Assembly: GCF_004770045.1 (NCBI RefSeq)
Contig: NZ_RQFO01000004.1
Location: 186,001 to 250,000 of the forward strand
Direction of reading: 5' to 3'
DNA length: 64,000 nt
From: Leptospira montravelensis
GTDB lineage: Bacteria > Spirochaetota > Leptospiria > Leptospirales > Leptospiraceae
Under the pieces are notes generated by a model, which worked only from the letters and a program-made list of their open reading frames with translations, was not told the origin of the DNA and ran no database searches. Shown here piece after piece: positions 1 through 8,809 of this stretch. A program made the position numbers and the translations under genes. Within the stretch, counting starts at the first letter, position 1; each line of letters starts with the position of its first letter.

Positions 1-459
1 TTAGAGAATGTTAAAACACTTAACTCACATGCTGATCTTATTTATGGTGATGTTACAGTTTTGAATCAAAATCACTCAACATTGATTCAATATCCAAACG
101 ATATTAATCTTAAATTTTGGATAGATAATGTTATATGCCACCAAGCTGTATTCTTTAGAAGAACTTTGTTCCAAATTTTAGGTCTATACGATTTGAATTA
201 TAAATTTTGTAGTGATCAAAAATTTCTGATAACAGTATGGGTAAACGAAAAGCTAAAAAAAGATTATTTTTCAGCCTCGATTGCGGATTATGATGAAACT
301 GGTGTGTCTTCAAATATAAAAAACAGAAGGAAGATTATTTTCGAACTTTTTAAGATACGTTTTTTACTTCTGCCTTGGGAGTTAAAGGTTATGTTATTGT
401 TTTTGTCTGCTAAGTTAAAAGTGAAGCAGATAGTTAGGAACATATTTTTTAAATTATAA
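1..459 (+). CDS. Family 2 glycosyltransferase, C-terminal part (cut by window start)
   Basis: The reading frame is open from base 1, so the gene begins outside the window and about 152 residues are visible. The sequence ADLIYGDV near the left edge, followed by a hydrophilic stretch with HQAVFFRR and YDLNYKFCSDQKF, matches the middle and end of GT-A family 2 glycosyltransferases, where the acceptor region follows the nucleotide-sugar domain. It probably adds one sugar to a lipid-linked polysaccharide unit at the cytoplasmic face of the membrane. The next glycosyltransferase begins within 20 bases, so the two are probably in one operon. The N-terminal DxD part is not visible, so the donor cannot be guessed. 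Confidence 0.75.
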   Translation, partial: LENVKTLNSHADLIYGDVTVLNQNHSTLIQYPNDINLKFWIDNVICHQAVFFRRTLFQILGLYDLNYKFCSDQKFLITVWVNEKLKKDYFSASIADYDETGVSSNIKNRRKIIFELFKIRFLLLPWELKVMLLFLSAKLKVKQIVRNIFFKL

Positions 460-474
460 AATGGTAAGAAATTT

Positions 475-1824
475 TTGATTCCTATATTGTTTGTAAATCA
501 TAGTTACGGTGGCGGTACCGAGAAAAATGTAAATGATTTAGCTAACGCACTAGTAAAAAATTATGAATGGATATCTGTAGTTGTCGCTACTGTTGGAACA
601 GATGAGGTAGGGATCAGTGTTTATAAGCGAAATAAGGTTTTAAAGAAGTATTCATTTTTGATCTTTGAGAAGAATCAATATTTAAATTCGAGTGAAAACA
701 TTAAATCTGTTCTTTTGGATATCATTAAGTTGTTTAGTATCAAGTTGATTCATTTTCATCATTTTGTTTTTTTAAAAGATTTTTCCTTAGATCTAAATGA
801 AATTTCTCTTCCGTATTTTGTGACTCTGCATGATTATTTTTTTGTATGTCCAACGGTAAATTTAATTAACACGAAAGGGCGATTTTGTAGCGGTTGTATT
901 CCCGAAGAAGATAGTAGTTACGAATTTAGATCATGTATGATGCAATTAAACAAAGAGCCTGAATATTTGAGTAAACATCGTATTTTTTTTGAGAATATTT
1001 TGTCGAACGCTTCAAAGGTTATTTTACCGAATGAATCTATGCTTCCCATACTTTTAAAAATATTTAGTAATTTTAGAAACTATTCTGTAATTGAACATGG
1101 AGTAGATATAAAAGAGGGAAGCACATTAAATCGTTTGCAAAGATTTGTTAAAAAAATAAAAATTCTTTTGATAGGTGACCTTTCAAATCATAAGGGATTT
1201 GAGATTATTAAGGAAATTTGTTCTGATAATAATGTTCTCCGGTTTTGCGAATTTGAACTCTGGGGAAAAACATTTCATAGATTACCGAATGTAAAATACC
1301 GAGGAGTTTACGATTCAAAGACATTGACCAATATATTCGAGGCGAATGATTATGATTTATCCTTACAATTATCAATCACTGCGGAATCTTATTCCTATAC
1401 CATTAGTGAACTGATTGCTAACCGCATTCCTATAATATGTTTTAATTTGGGGGCCCAAGCCGAAAGGGTAACTCGTTTCAATGCTGGTTGGGTTGTTAGT
1501 GAAATAGATTCAAAGCAAGTGATTCGACTTTTACTTAAACTAGCTGAAGATCGCTCGTTGATAAAGTTAAAAAAAGAAAGTATTAAGAGCGAAGATTTAA
1601 TTTCTGTTTCTGAAATGGCCAAGAAATATATGGAAATTTACGTGGGATTTATTGATAGAAAGACAACTTTTAGAAATAAGAAACTTTTGATTAATGAGAA
1701 AAAGCAAATATTAAAAAAGTATAAAGATAGAAAGAGAAAGTTATTTGATCTAAATTTTATTTTTTTTAAAAAGATTTTAAAAAGATGGTTGGTTAGAGTA
1801 TATTTAGTATGGTCGAACAGGTAG
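475..1824 (+). CDS. Family 4 (GT-B) glycosyltransferase
   Basis: This is a 449-residue GT-B enzyme. It begins with an ILFVNHSYGGGTEKNV segment, the usual N-terminal strand and glycine loop. It also has HFHHF and TLHDYFFVCPT (N-terminal Rossmann fold), HGVD, and a C-terminal SAESYSYTISELIANRIPI region, which is the E-x7-E donor-binding signature of GT4 enzymes. It likely builds a surface polysaccharide at the inner membrane. A C-terminal basic tail (about residues 400-449) is longer than usual. The start used is TTG. An ATG at 461, one base after the previous stop, would give a slightly longer protein if the T5 run at 472-476 held one more T, so the N-terminus is uncertain. Confidence 0.85.
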   Translation: MIPILFVNHSYGGGTEKNVNDLANALVKNYEWISVVVATVGTDEVGISVYKRNKVLKKYSFLIFEKNQYLNSSENIKSVLLDIIKLFSIKLIHFHHFVFLKDFSLDLNEISLPYFVTLHDYFFVCPTVNLINTKGRFCSGCIPEEDSSYEFRSCMMQLNKEPEYLSKHRIFFENILSNASKVILPNESMLPILLKIFSNFRNYSVIEHGVDIKEGSTLNRLQRFVKKIKILLIGDLSNHKGFEIIKEICSDNNVLRFCEFELWGKTFHRLPNVKYRGVYDSKTLTNIFEANDYDLSLQLSITAESYSYTISELIANRIPIICFNLGAQAERVTRFNAGWVVSEIDSKQVIRLLLKLAEDRSLIKLKKESIKSEDLISVSEMAKKYMEIYVGFIDRKTTFRNKKLLINEKKQILKKYKDRKRKLFDLNFIFFKKILKRWLVRVYLVWSNR

Positions 1825-1834
1825 GTATCATATT

Positions 1835-2752
1835 TTGTTAGCAATAGATTCAGATCCTAGTGTAGGTGTAGTTATTGTCTGTTTTAATCCAGATTTAAAT
1901 GAAGTTGAGAATTTATTAATAAAAATTTCAAATAAAAATGTTTTTCCTGTTTTAGTAGATAACTTCTCTTCAAACACGGATAGAGTTATGTTAGAGAAAC
2001 TGGCAAAAAAATATTCTGCCAAGATTATTTTTTTACCTGAAAATTATGGAATAGCAAAAGCACAGAATTTAGGTATTATTGAATGCAAAAAAGAAAATTT
2101 TGATTTTATTCTCTTTTTTGATCAAGATAGTGATCCAGATAAAAGTTTAATTTTAAAATTAATCGAAGCCTATAAAAAATTATCACAAGATGTAAAGGTT
2201 AAGATTGGAATATTAGGTTCTAGGTATAATGATCCGAGACAAAATAACCCGCCACCATTTCTTAGGTTTGTTGGATTGCGAATGATAAGGTGTAATTGTA
2301 AATATGAGGACTCTTTAGTGCCCGTAGATTATGTGATTGCATCTGGTTCAATGGTTTCTATGCCGGCTTTAAACGAGATTGGGGATATGAGGGAAGATCT
2401 TTTCATAGATTATGTTGATATTGAATGGGGTTTGAGAGCAAAAAATAAAGGATTTCAAAATTATGGCGTATGTAATGCCCTCATGAATCATTCGTTAGGC
2501 GACAAACCACGAAAATTTTTAAATAAAAATATTCCTATCCATTCACCTCTACGCCATTATTACCATTTTAGAAATGCGATTCTTTTGTACAAAGTAGACT
2601 GGATTCCTCTAAATTGGAAACTCGTAGATTGTTATAGATTGATTTTAAAGTTTGTTTTTTATTCCATATTTACTGAAAAACCTTTGGAACATTTCAAAAT
2701 GATGATTAGAGGGATAATTCATGGAATTTTTGGACGATCCGGTAAATTTTAA
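1835..2752 (+). CDS. Family 2 glycosyltransferase, rhamnosyltransferase-like
   Basis: This 305-residue protein resembles the WbbL/RfbF group of rhamnosyltransferases: VGVVIVCFNPD at the start, DNFSS, the NYGIAKAQN segment, FFDQDSDPD as the DxD-type metal site, and DYVIASGSMVS followed by FIDYVDIEWGLRAKNKG near residues 165-205. These enzymes transfer L-rhamnose from dTDP-rhamnose, which fits the rfbDCBA genes at 14141-17539. The TTG start has an AGGTAGG ribosome site about nine bases upstream (1819-1825). The gene follows the GT4 gene by ten bases and is probably co-transcribed with it. Rhamnose specificity is inferred from family resemblance only. Confidence 0.82.
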   Translation: MLAIDSDPSVGVVIVCFNPDLNEVENLLIKISNKNVFPVLVDNFSSNTDRVMLEKLAKKYSAKIIFLPENYGIAKAQNLGIIECKKENFDFILFFDQDSDPDKSLILKLIEAYKKLSQDVKVKIGILGSRYNDPRQNNPPPFLRFVGLRMIRCNCKYEDSLVPVDYVIASGSMVSMPALNEIGDMREDLFIDYVDIEWGLRAKNKGFQNYGVCNALMNHSLGDKPRKFLNKNIPIHSPLRHYYHFRNAILLYKVDWIPLNWKLVDCYRLILKFVFYSIFTEKPLEHFKMMIRGIIHGIFGRSGKF

Positions 2753-2788
2753 CATTATGGATTTTGTTTAAGTAATTTTAATCATACT

Positions 2789-4603
2789 ATGAGATTTAAT
2801 TTTGCTCCTTTACTTGAGGTCCTAATATTCTTTGCCTTGATATGGACTTATATACTCCAAGAAAATTCTTTTTTTCTATCGGATAATGCATATTTAAAAG
2901 CCATTTATTTTTTTGTCGTGTTAAGCATTATTTTTTGGTATATTGGGAATAAGAGAAACTCTTTTCAATATTTTATTGAGTTAGGAACAATATCCAAAAT
3001 ATTTATTTTGTTTTTGATTCTTTTTATTGTTAACATACCACATTTCCGCCAAGATTTAGTTAGTGATCAATTTCACCATGCATATATGGCAATTTTACCT
3101 TGGGTAATATATGCAAAGAAAATTTGTGTTTTAGAAATTGGGTGCACCGAAAAGCCATTTGATCAGGTATTAATTCATGAAATGTTAAAAAGTTTTGTTT
3201 TTTTATTACTAGTAATTTTAATTGTTTTGAAATCACTAAAAAAAAATAGCCTGATTGTCATTGTCTTATTCTGTATTCTGTTTTTTTTACCGATCAATGA
3301 ATATCGTATAAATGATATTCATCCTCCATTCCGTTTATTTCCATTAGCTTTATCTGCAAGTGTTATGGGTTTATCAAATTTCTCATTTAGAATTCCTGGA
3401 TTTGTTGCATTATTTCTTTTCACTTTGATTATTTTTCCAATTCTAAGATTTCATTTTAAAAAGAATATTGCAGTGTTGTTAGTTGGTTGTGTTGCTACTA
3501 TACCTATTTTAGTTCATGTTGCCTATATAGTGGAGCCATCTATTTGGACAGCTATTTCCTGGTCAGGGATTTTGTTATTTTTGTTTTATGGGAAAAAAGA
3601 TAATAGATCATTTTTCCTTTCTTTTCTCTTTATATCCTTTGCTTCTTTGATGAGAGCTTCTGCTTTTTTGGGATTTTTTCCTTTAGTTATGCATTGGTTC
3701 TTTAATAGAAGACTAGATCGAATTTTTTCGAAAAATGAAATCAATAAAACAATTCTTGTATTTTCCCCAAGTTTAATTGCTTTGCCTTATGTTTTTAGTT
3801 CTATACTTCAAGGTTCACCCGCGACTGGTACAGGCCTTTCTATAATAGAGTCATTGCGAATGTCTTTTTCTGATTTTGCATCGATGAAGTTTGCTTACCA
3901 ATCCATATTCATACCTTGGATATTTTTATTTCCATTTGCCTTTTGTATTCGTGTTAAAAAGTTCAGCCTATACTCATTTTTGGTAATTTTATTTTTCACT
4001 CTAGCTTATATTATGTTTTATTCCATCAAGCCTGGTTTATGGGGTCTTGGTAGGTACCAAGCTGAATTTATAATGCCATTTTGTATTTTGGGTTTAGTTA
4101 ATTTAGGAATGTTCTTATATAAATTTAACCAGTTCATTTTAAAATTAGTTTTTCTTTGTTTATTTTTTTATGGAATATTCATTTCAGTAAATTTTCATTT
4201 CTATAGTCAGTTCCTTGATGAGTCAATATTCAGCGGGATTAAAACTGGAAAGATTCGGGGGGCGTCTGAAATAGTTTACGATACGACAAAACCTCTTGAG
4301 CGAATAAAAACGTTAGGTTTAACCAAAAATTCTTACCTAGATGGGATAATATATGGAGAAATGCCTTTTATATTAGCCGGTTTTACATTAAATGAAATTA
4401 CATCAATTTCACGATTTGGATATCCTTGGGGTGGGATGGAAAGTGCGGATATAAATAAAAATAAAGAAATTCTAGCTGTGATTATTTCTGATTGGACTCC
4501 CTCTTTAGAAAAGGTAAATCATCTTTTGAGTTTAGGTTGGAAAGTTGATTCTACCTATGAAAACGAACTTTATAGATCGAAAACATATTTATTATTAAGA
4601 TGA
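2789..4603 (+). CDS. Multi-pass membrane protein, possible GT-C-type glycosyltransferase
   Basis: A 604-residue protein with roughly a dozen hydrophobic segments spread over residues 1-460 and a soluble C-terminal part of about 120 residues. The large N-terminal loop has HHAYMAILPW and CTEKPFDQ. An SLMRASAF segment and a GLGRYQAEF segment resemble the arginine-containing positions of other membrane glycosyltransferases in this window. The architecture suggests a polyprenyl-phosphate-sugar dependent GT-C enzyme acting on the periplasmic side, but no diagnostic motif is certain; a polymerase or flippase role is not excluded. The stop codon overlaps the ATG at 4600 (ATGA), which points to translational coupling with the broken gene that follows. 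Confidence 0.7.
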   Translation: MRFNFAPLLEVLIFFALIWTYILQENSFFLSDNAYLKAIYFFVVLSIIFWYIGNKRNSFQYFIELGTISKIFILFLILFIVNIPHFRQDLVSDQFHHAYMAILPWVIYAKKICVLEIGCTEKPFDQVLIHEMLKSFVFLLLVILIVLKSLKKNSLIVIVLFCILFFLPINEYRINDIHPPFRLFPLALSASVMGLSNFSFRIPGFVALFLFTLIIFPILRFHFKKNIAVLLVGCVATIPILVHVAYIVEPSIWTAISWSGILLFLFYGKKDNRSFFLSFLFISFASLMRASAFLGFFPLVMHWFFNRRLDRIFSKNEINKTILVFSPSLIALPYVFSSILQGSPATGTGLSIIESLRMSFSDFASMKFAYQSIFIPWIFLFPFAFCIRVKKFSLYSFLVILFFTLAYIMFYSIKPGLWGLGRYQAEFIMPFCILGLVNLGMFLYKFNQFILKLVFLCLFFYGIFISVNFHFYSQFLDESIFSGIKTGKIRGASEIVYDTTKPLERIKTLGLTKNSYLDGIIYGEMPFILAGFTLNEITSISRFGYPWGGMESADINKNKEILAVIISDWTPSLEKVNHLLSLGWKVDSTYENELYRSKTYLLLR

Positions 4604-4688
4604 AATTTAAAAACAGCAAGGAAATTTTTTTAATATAATTTTTGGAATAATTCTTTCTTTATCCGCATATCATTCTGTAGAAAGAAAA

Positions 4689-5471
4689 TTGGATGGAAAT
4701 TCTTTTGTAATTACAGGATTAAGATATGTAGATAAGGATTTTTTATCAATATATAATCCGCTAGGTACAGCACCCTATACATATTCTCCTCAAATATCGC
4801 AGTTTTTTTCGTTATTTTTGATGTTTGGTGAAAAGTATGCCTATAGTTTACTTATTTTTGCCAATGGATTTGGTATTTATTTATCATTGTTAATATTTTT
4901 TGGTATTTTTAGTAAACGGCAAAGAAATAAATATATATATATATATATATTCGTGCCATTGTTTCTGATGCTCTCTTCATTCTTTTTTATCATCAATGAA
5001 AGTTTTTTTATTGCTCAAATCGATTTGTTATTGTTATTCCCTTTGTCATTATTTTTATATTGCATTATAAATGGAAACTTGTTAAGCGCTTCAATCTTAC
5101 TGGCTTTTTTAATTCAGTTTAAACCTTTTTTTCTGATATTATTATTACCAGTATTGTTTGAGTTTCTAAAAAACAAAAAATATAAAAAATTGATTCACTT
5201 TTGTCTTCCATTTATAATGTTTTTGTTATTTTCGCCTTTATTCCATATTGTTGAAACAGGTATTTCCTTAGAAAATTATTATAATCTTTTTAAAGAATAT
5301 ATTAACACTTCAATTGGTATCTCCAATGGTTTTTGTTGTGGTTCGGTTTCCAATAGTTTGAAATCAATACTTTACAATTTGTTTTCAGGAGTACCTCAGT
5401 CTCAGGTAGGTGGTACCCATATGATTACGCAGATATTCCCAATACTCATTTCTTTAAAATTAATTTGTTAG
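4689..5471 (+). CDS. GT87-like membrane protein, central fragment
   Basis: This 260-residue open piece starts at TTG and holds most of the recognisable GT87-like core: a luminal or periplasmic loop with GLRYVDKDF, then YTYSPQISQFFSLF, the AQIDLLLL segment and LIQFKPFFLI, with about seven membrane segments. In-frame coding continues upstream of the TTG back to the stop at 4608-4610, including a hydrophobic segment, so the TTG is probably not the native start. The piece ends in LKLIC where a one-base change would continue into the next fragment. It contains an (AT)10 repeat at 4931-4950 that encodes alternating Tyr-Ile. Confidence 0.55.
   Translation: MDGNSFVITGLRYVDKDFLSIYNPLGTAPYTYSPQISQFFSLFLMFGEKYAYSLLIFANGFGIYLSLLIFFGIFSKRQRNKYIYIYIFVPLFLMLSSFFFIINESFFIAQIDLLLLFPLSLFLYCIINGNLLSASILLAFLIQFKPFFLILLLPVLFEFLKNKKYKKLIHFCLPFIMFLLFSPLFHIVETGISLENYYNLFKEYINTSIGISNGFCCGSVSNSLKSILYNLFSGVPQSQVGGTHMITQIFPILISLKLIC
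4931..4950 (+). repeat. (AT)10 dinucleotide microsatellite inside a coding region
   Basis: Ten uninterrupted AT units lie inside the GT87-like gene and are read as alternating Tyr and Ile codons in a membrane segment. Slipped-strand gain or loss of one unit would shift the frame by two bases. Confidence 0.9.
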
Positions 5472-5878
5472 ATACCCGATTTATTGATTTGATTTATGTT
5501 GTTCTTTGTCTTTTGCTTTTATTTTTACTTATATTTTTGTTGCTCAAATCCGATTCGATAATCGTATCAATTCTAATTACACTTTCTTTTGTCCCAACCT
5601 TTTCGCCAGTATTTTGGTTTGCACATTTAGTGTATTTTATTCCCGTTATGTTCTATTTATTGATCGTTAATTTGTCTTGGGATCAAGTGTTAAAGAATTC
5701 AGTTTCCGCCATTCTTTTATTGATATATGTTTTGATTTTTATTTTAGTTCAACCAAATATTTTGGGTGGTTATTTGGTTGATCAATTGATTATATATGGT
5801 TTTTATTATGGCTTTTCTATTGTTTGTATTGTAAATTTTCTTTTTAATGATGATAGAAAATTTGGTTTTATTGAATAG
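5465..5878 (+). CDS. GT87-like membrane protein, C-terminal fragment
   Basis: A 137-residue, almost wholly hydrophobic piece with four membrane segments, including PTFSPVFWFAHLVYFIPVM, which resembles the last helices of GT87/GT-C enzymes. Its TTG start overlaps the end of the previous fragment by seven bases in another frame, and no ribosome site is evident. I read it as the C-terminus of the same broken gene rather than an independent protein. About 217 bases without a gene follow. Confidence 0.5.
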   Translation: MLDTRFIDLIYVVLCLLLLFLLIFLLLKSDSIIVSILITLSFVPTFSPVFWFAHLVYFIPVMFYLLIVNLSWDQVLKNSVSAILLLIYVLIFILVQPNILGGYLVDQLIIYGFYYGFSIVCIVNFLFNDDRKFGFIE

Positions 5879-6095
5879 ATGAGATAGGGTAGTTTCATTT
5901 TGGAAAGAAATGTTTTACGTTAAATCAACTGTAGGTTTGTTGAGTTCTTATCCTAATTTCTAAATTTACTAGAAGCTTAATATTAACTAAGATCTAAATT
6001 TGGAAAATGGTTTTTTGATAAACTAAAGATTGGCTTTAAAAGAAACCTAGATGGAAGGAAAAGACAACAATTCTTATGTTAGTTCGTAGGTCAGA

Positions 6096-8117
6096 ATGAT
6101 ATTTTATATAATTTTAATTATAAAAACTTGTGCGTTGTTTTTATTTTCTTCTGATTATCAAAATGAGCTTTTTTTGCCATTTTTAAAATCTGCGATTGTA
6201 AATTTTCCTGCTAATCCTTGGTCGATAGCATTGAAAGAAAACCATTTTGATGCGTTCCCTTATCATCCATTAATGTTATATGTATTGGGTTTTTTTCAAA
6301 TTCTGCCAGTTTATTTTGGTTTTAGTGGTTTTGTTCAAAGAGTATTTCTTGTGCTACCTAATTTGTTTGCCGATGTTTTAATTTATTATATATTGAAGTT
6401 TTTATTTCCAAGTAGAGAAAGGGCAATTCAAACAATCTATTTTTCCTCACCAATTGTATTTTACGTGGTTTATTTACATGGACAATTAGATCTTTTGCCT
6501 ACATCGTTTTTGTTTTTAGCTCTCTTTCTTTTAATCAAAGAAAAATTTGTTCATTCTGGTTGTATTTTTGGATTAGCAATCTCTTTTAAGTTGAATGTAA
6601 TTGCTGCTCTTCCAATGTTTTTGTTTTATCTGTATCGAAAAAATAAAGATAAATTCTTCAGCTTTTCGTATCCATTGGTTTTTACTTTCTTTCTTTTTTC
6701 GTTGCCTTGGTATTTTAGTGAATCCTTTCGTAAAATTGTTTTATCAAATCCTAAGCAGGATTTAATTTTTTCCACAATATATAAAATAGGGGATTATCAG
6801 CTAATTATTCCTATATTCTCAACTTCGTTAATATATTTTAAGTTTTTTTCTTATAAAAAAATGAATCCAGACTTATTGGTAACTTGGTTAGCAATTTTAT
6901 TTTCAGTCTTTGTGCTTACAATTCCACCAGCGCCAGGATGGTATGTTTGGACGATTCCTTTCTTAGTTTATTTTTATCTTAAATTTGTAAAGAAGGACCG
7001 TCATATAATTTATTTATCGAGTGCATTAAATTTAACTTACCTTATATTTTTTCTTTTTTCTTGGGAAGGTGATTATGTAGATTTGCGTTTTCTTGGAAAT
7101 GAGTTTTTACCAAAGGTAAACATCGATAGATTGAATGGTATTTTTTTTACTGGGCTAAGTGTTTCATTAATTGCTAATCTTTATGCAATTTATGGTTTGG
7201 GAGTTCGTTCTAATCGTATATATCATAAACCTTCTGGTATTCTAATTGGAATTGGAGGTGATAGCGGTGCAGGAAAATCAACTTTATTGCAAAGTTTAGC
7301 AAAACTTTTGGGTCATTCTGTTACGCTTTTAGAAGGTGATGGCGATCATAGATGGGAAAGAGGAAATCAAAATTATGAAAAATTTACTCATTTAAATCCA
7401 AGGGCCAATTATTTAGAAAGACAGGCCGAGAATTTATTTCTTCTGAAGAAAGGAGAGATTATTTATCGTCCTGATTATGATCATCATACTGGTCAGTTTA
7501 CGAAACCAGAACCAATCCAACCTGCAGAGTATATCATTTTAAGTGGTCTGCATAGTTTTTATCTTCCTAAAATGCGTAAGGTAATGGATATCAAAATATT
7601 TTTAGATACTGAGGAACCTTTACGTAAACATTGGAAGATCATTCGTGATACGCAAAAAAGGGGATACAAGAAAGATAATATATTGAAACAAATTTTTGAT
7701 AGGGAAGAAGATTCGCGAAAATTTATTCAACCTCAAAAGGGATTTGCGGATATTTGTATAGAGTATTTCTCTCGTCATCCATTTGAAATAGGGGATGAAA
7801 ATGCTGAGATTAAAGTTGGATTGAAACTCACTATGCTTTCCGAATTTTCTATTGAGTCGATAGCAGTTGATTTAGAAGAAAAAGGCTACCTTTTTGAGTG
7901 GAATTATATGGAAGATCTTCAAAGACAATATTTAATTTTCTTTGATCCAATACCTACTGATTATTTGAGTTCACTTGTAGAATTATCAATTTCAAACCGG
8001 GAGGATTTAGTGCCTGGAGAGATAAATTGGGATAATGGTTATTATGGAACCATTCAGTATTTTACTTTATTGCTAATTTTTAAAAGGCTTAGTGAATCTA
8101 GGGAAATTATATCTTGA
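6096..8117 (+). CDS. Fusion: GT-C-like membrane domain plus uridine-kinase-like P-loop domain
   Basis: This is a 673-residue two-part protein. Residues 1 to about 370 form a multi-pass membrane region with FPYHPLMLYVLGF, HGQLDLLPTSF, ISFKLNVIAALP and PPAPGWYVWTIPFLV, the layout of GT-C glycosyltransferases of the GT87/PIG-M kind. Residues about 380-600 are a phosphoribulokinase/uridine kinase domain: Walker A GDSGAGKST at 388-396 (Lys394), EGDGDHRW, LNPRANYLERQ, RPDYDHHTGQF, ILSGLHSFY in place of the usual EG switch, IRDTQKRGY and FIQPQKGFADI. A small C-terminal region of about 70 residues is unassigned. I know of no standard enzyme with this fusion. It probably phosphorylates a small hydroxyl substrate at the inner membrane. 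The stop overlaps the next start. Confidence 0.75.
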   Translation: MIFYIILIIKTCALFLFSSDYQNELFLPFLKSAIVNFPANPWSIALKENHFDAFPYHPLMLYVLGFFQILPVYFGFSGFVQRVFLVLPNLFADVLIYYILKFLFPSRERAIQTIYFSSPIVFYVVYLHGQLDLLPTSFLFLALFLLIKEKFVHSGCIFGLAISFKLNVIAALPMFLFYLYRKNKDKFFSFSYPLVFTFFLFSLPWYFSESFRKIVLSNPKQDLIFSTIYKIGDYQLIIPIFSTSLIYFKFFSYKKMNPDLLVTWLAILFSVFVLTIPPAPGWYVWTIPFLVYFYLKFVKKDRHIIYLSSALNLTYLIFFLFSWEGDYVDLRFLGNEFLPKVNIDRLNGIFFTGLSVSLIANLYAIYGLGVRSNRIYHKPSGILIGIGGDSGAGKSTLLQSLAKLLGHSVTLLEGDGDHRWERGNQNYEKFTHLNPRANYLERQAENLFLLKKGEIIYRPDYDHHTGQFTKPEPIQPAEYIILSGLHSFYLPKMRKVMDIKIFLDTEEPLRKHWKIIRDTQKRGYKKDNILKQIFDREEDSRKFIQPQKGFADICIEYFSRHPFEIGDENAEIKVGLKLTMLSEFSIESIAVDLEEKGYLFEWNYMEDLQRQYLIFFDPIPTDYLSSLVELSISNREDLVPGEINWDNGYYGTIQYFTLLLIFKRLSESREIIS

Positions 8118-8809
8118 AAGCCGTACTCTTTGATTTGGACGATACTCTATATGCTTACAATCCGTGTCATGAGGAAGGCATTAATCAGTTGGTCTCTTAT
8201 TTGACTTTAGCATGGGGACTTAAAAAAGAAGATGTTCTAGCTAAATACGAAAGTTCAAGAAGAATTGTTCATGATCAACTGAAAGAAACCGCCGCCTCTC
8301 ATCATCGCTTATTGTATATGACAAAACTTTGTGAAAGTTTTGATAAAAATCCAATTACTTACGCAAAATATTTGGAAGAAGTTTATTGGAAAGGTTATTT
8401 TTCAAGAATGGAATTAAATGAAAACGTAATTCCTATATTCGATGATTTAGTAAAACGTAACGTAAAAATTGCTATTGTTACTGACCTTGTTGCTGAGATA
8501 CAGTATCGCAAAATACTTTATTTAGGTTTGGAAGATTATATTAATGTTATTGTTACAAGTGAAGAGGCAGGTGCTGATAAACCGAATCCAGCGATTTTTA
8601 ATTTGGCCCTGAACAAACTAAATTTGAATTCGCCAGACAATGTTGTCTTTGTAGGTGACAGTTATTCTAAAGATATTTTCGGAGCAAATTCAGTCGGTAT
8701 AAAAGCATTTTGGATTTCTAATGATACAGATCCACAAAAATCTAATCCGATGATGATTCGGGTAAGTGATTTAAAGACACTAAGGGGTGTAATTTTTGAT
8801 CATGTTTAA
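8114..8809 (+). CDS. HAD-superfamily phosphatase
   Basis: A 231-residue haloacid dehalogenase-type hydrolase with all four motifs: FDLDDTLY at the N-terminus (nucleophile Asp8), IVTD, the ADKPNPAIF lysine motif, and FVGDSYSKDIFGA. The helical cap between motifs 1 and 2 is of the C1 kind, as in phosphoglycolate or pyrimidine 5'-phosphatases. It most likely dephosphorylates a sugar or alditol phosphate made by the neighbouring enzymes. The TTG start overlaps the stop of the kinase fusion (TTGA), so the two are probably translated together. Substrate is unknown. Confidence 0.85.
   Translation: MKAVLFDLDDTLYAYNPCHEEGINQLVSYLTLAWGLKKEDVLAKYESSRRIVHDQLKETAASHHRLLYMTKLCESFDKNPITYAKYLEEVYWKGYFSRMELNENVIPIFDDLVKRNVKIAIVTDLVAEIQYRKILYLGLEDYINVIVTSEEAGADKPNPAIFNLALNKLNLNSPDNVVFVGDSYSKDIFGANSVGIKAFWISNDTDPQKSNPMMIRVSDLKTLRGVIFDHV

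Larger units (their letters stand above)
4600..5878 (+). pseudogene. GT87-like membrane glycosyltransferase broken by two single-base frameshifts
   Basis: Three pieces of one GT87/DUF2029-like gene lie in two reading frames. An ATG at 4600, overlapping the previous stop as ATGA, starts MKFKNSKEIF and then stops. One extra T in the T7 run at 4625-4631 would join it to FGIILSLSAYHS and the 260-residue piece. A second extra base in the A4 run at 5456-5459 would join that piece to the last 137 residues. The repaired protein would be about 425 residues with ten or so membrane segments. PYTYSPQ and AQIDLLLL followed by IQFKPFFLILLLP match the GT87 pattern (YPP, GQxN, KP). Either the gene is inactive or the assembly lost one base in each of two homopolymers. 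The two open pieces are listed separately. Confidence 0.6.
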
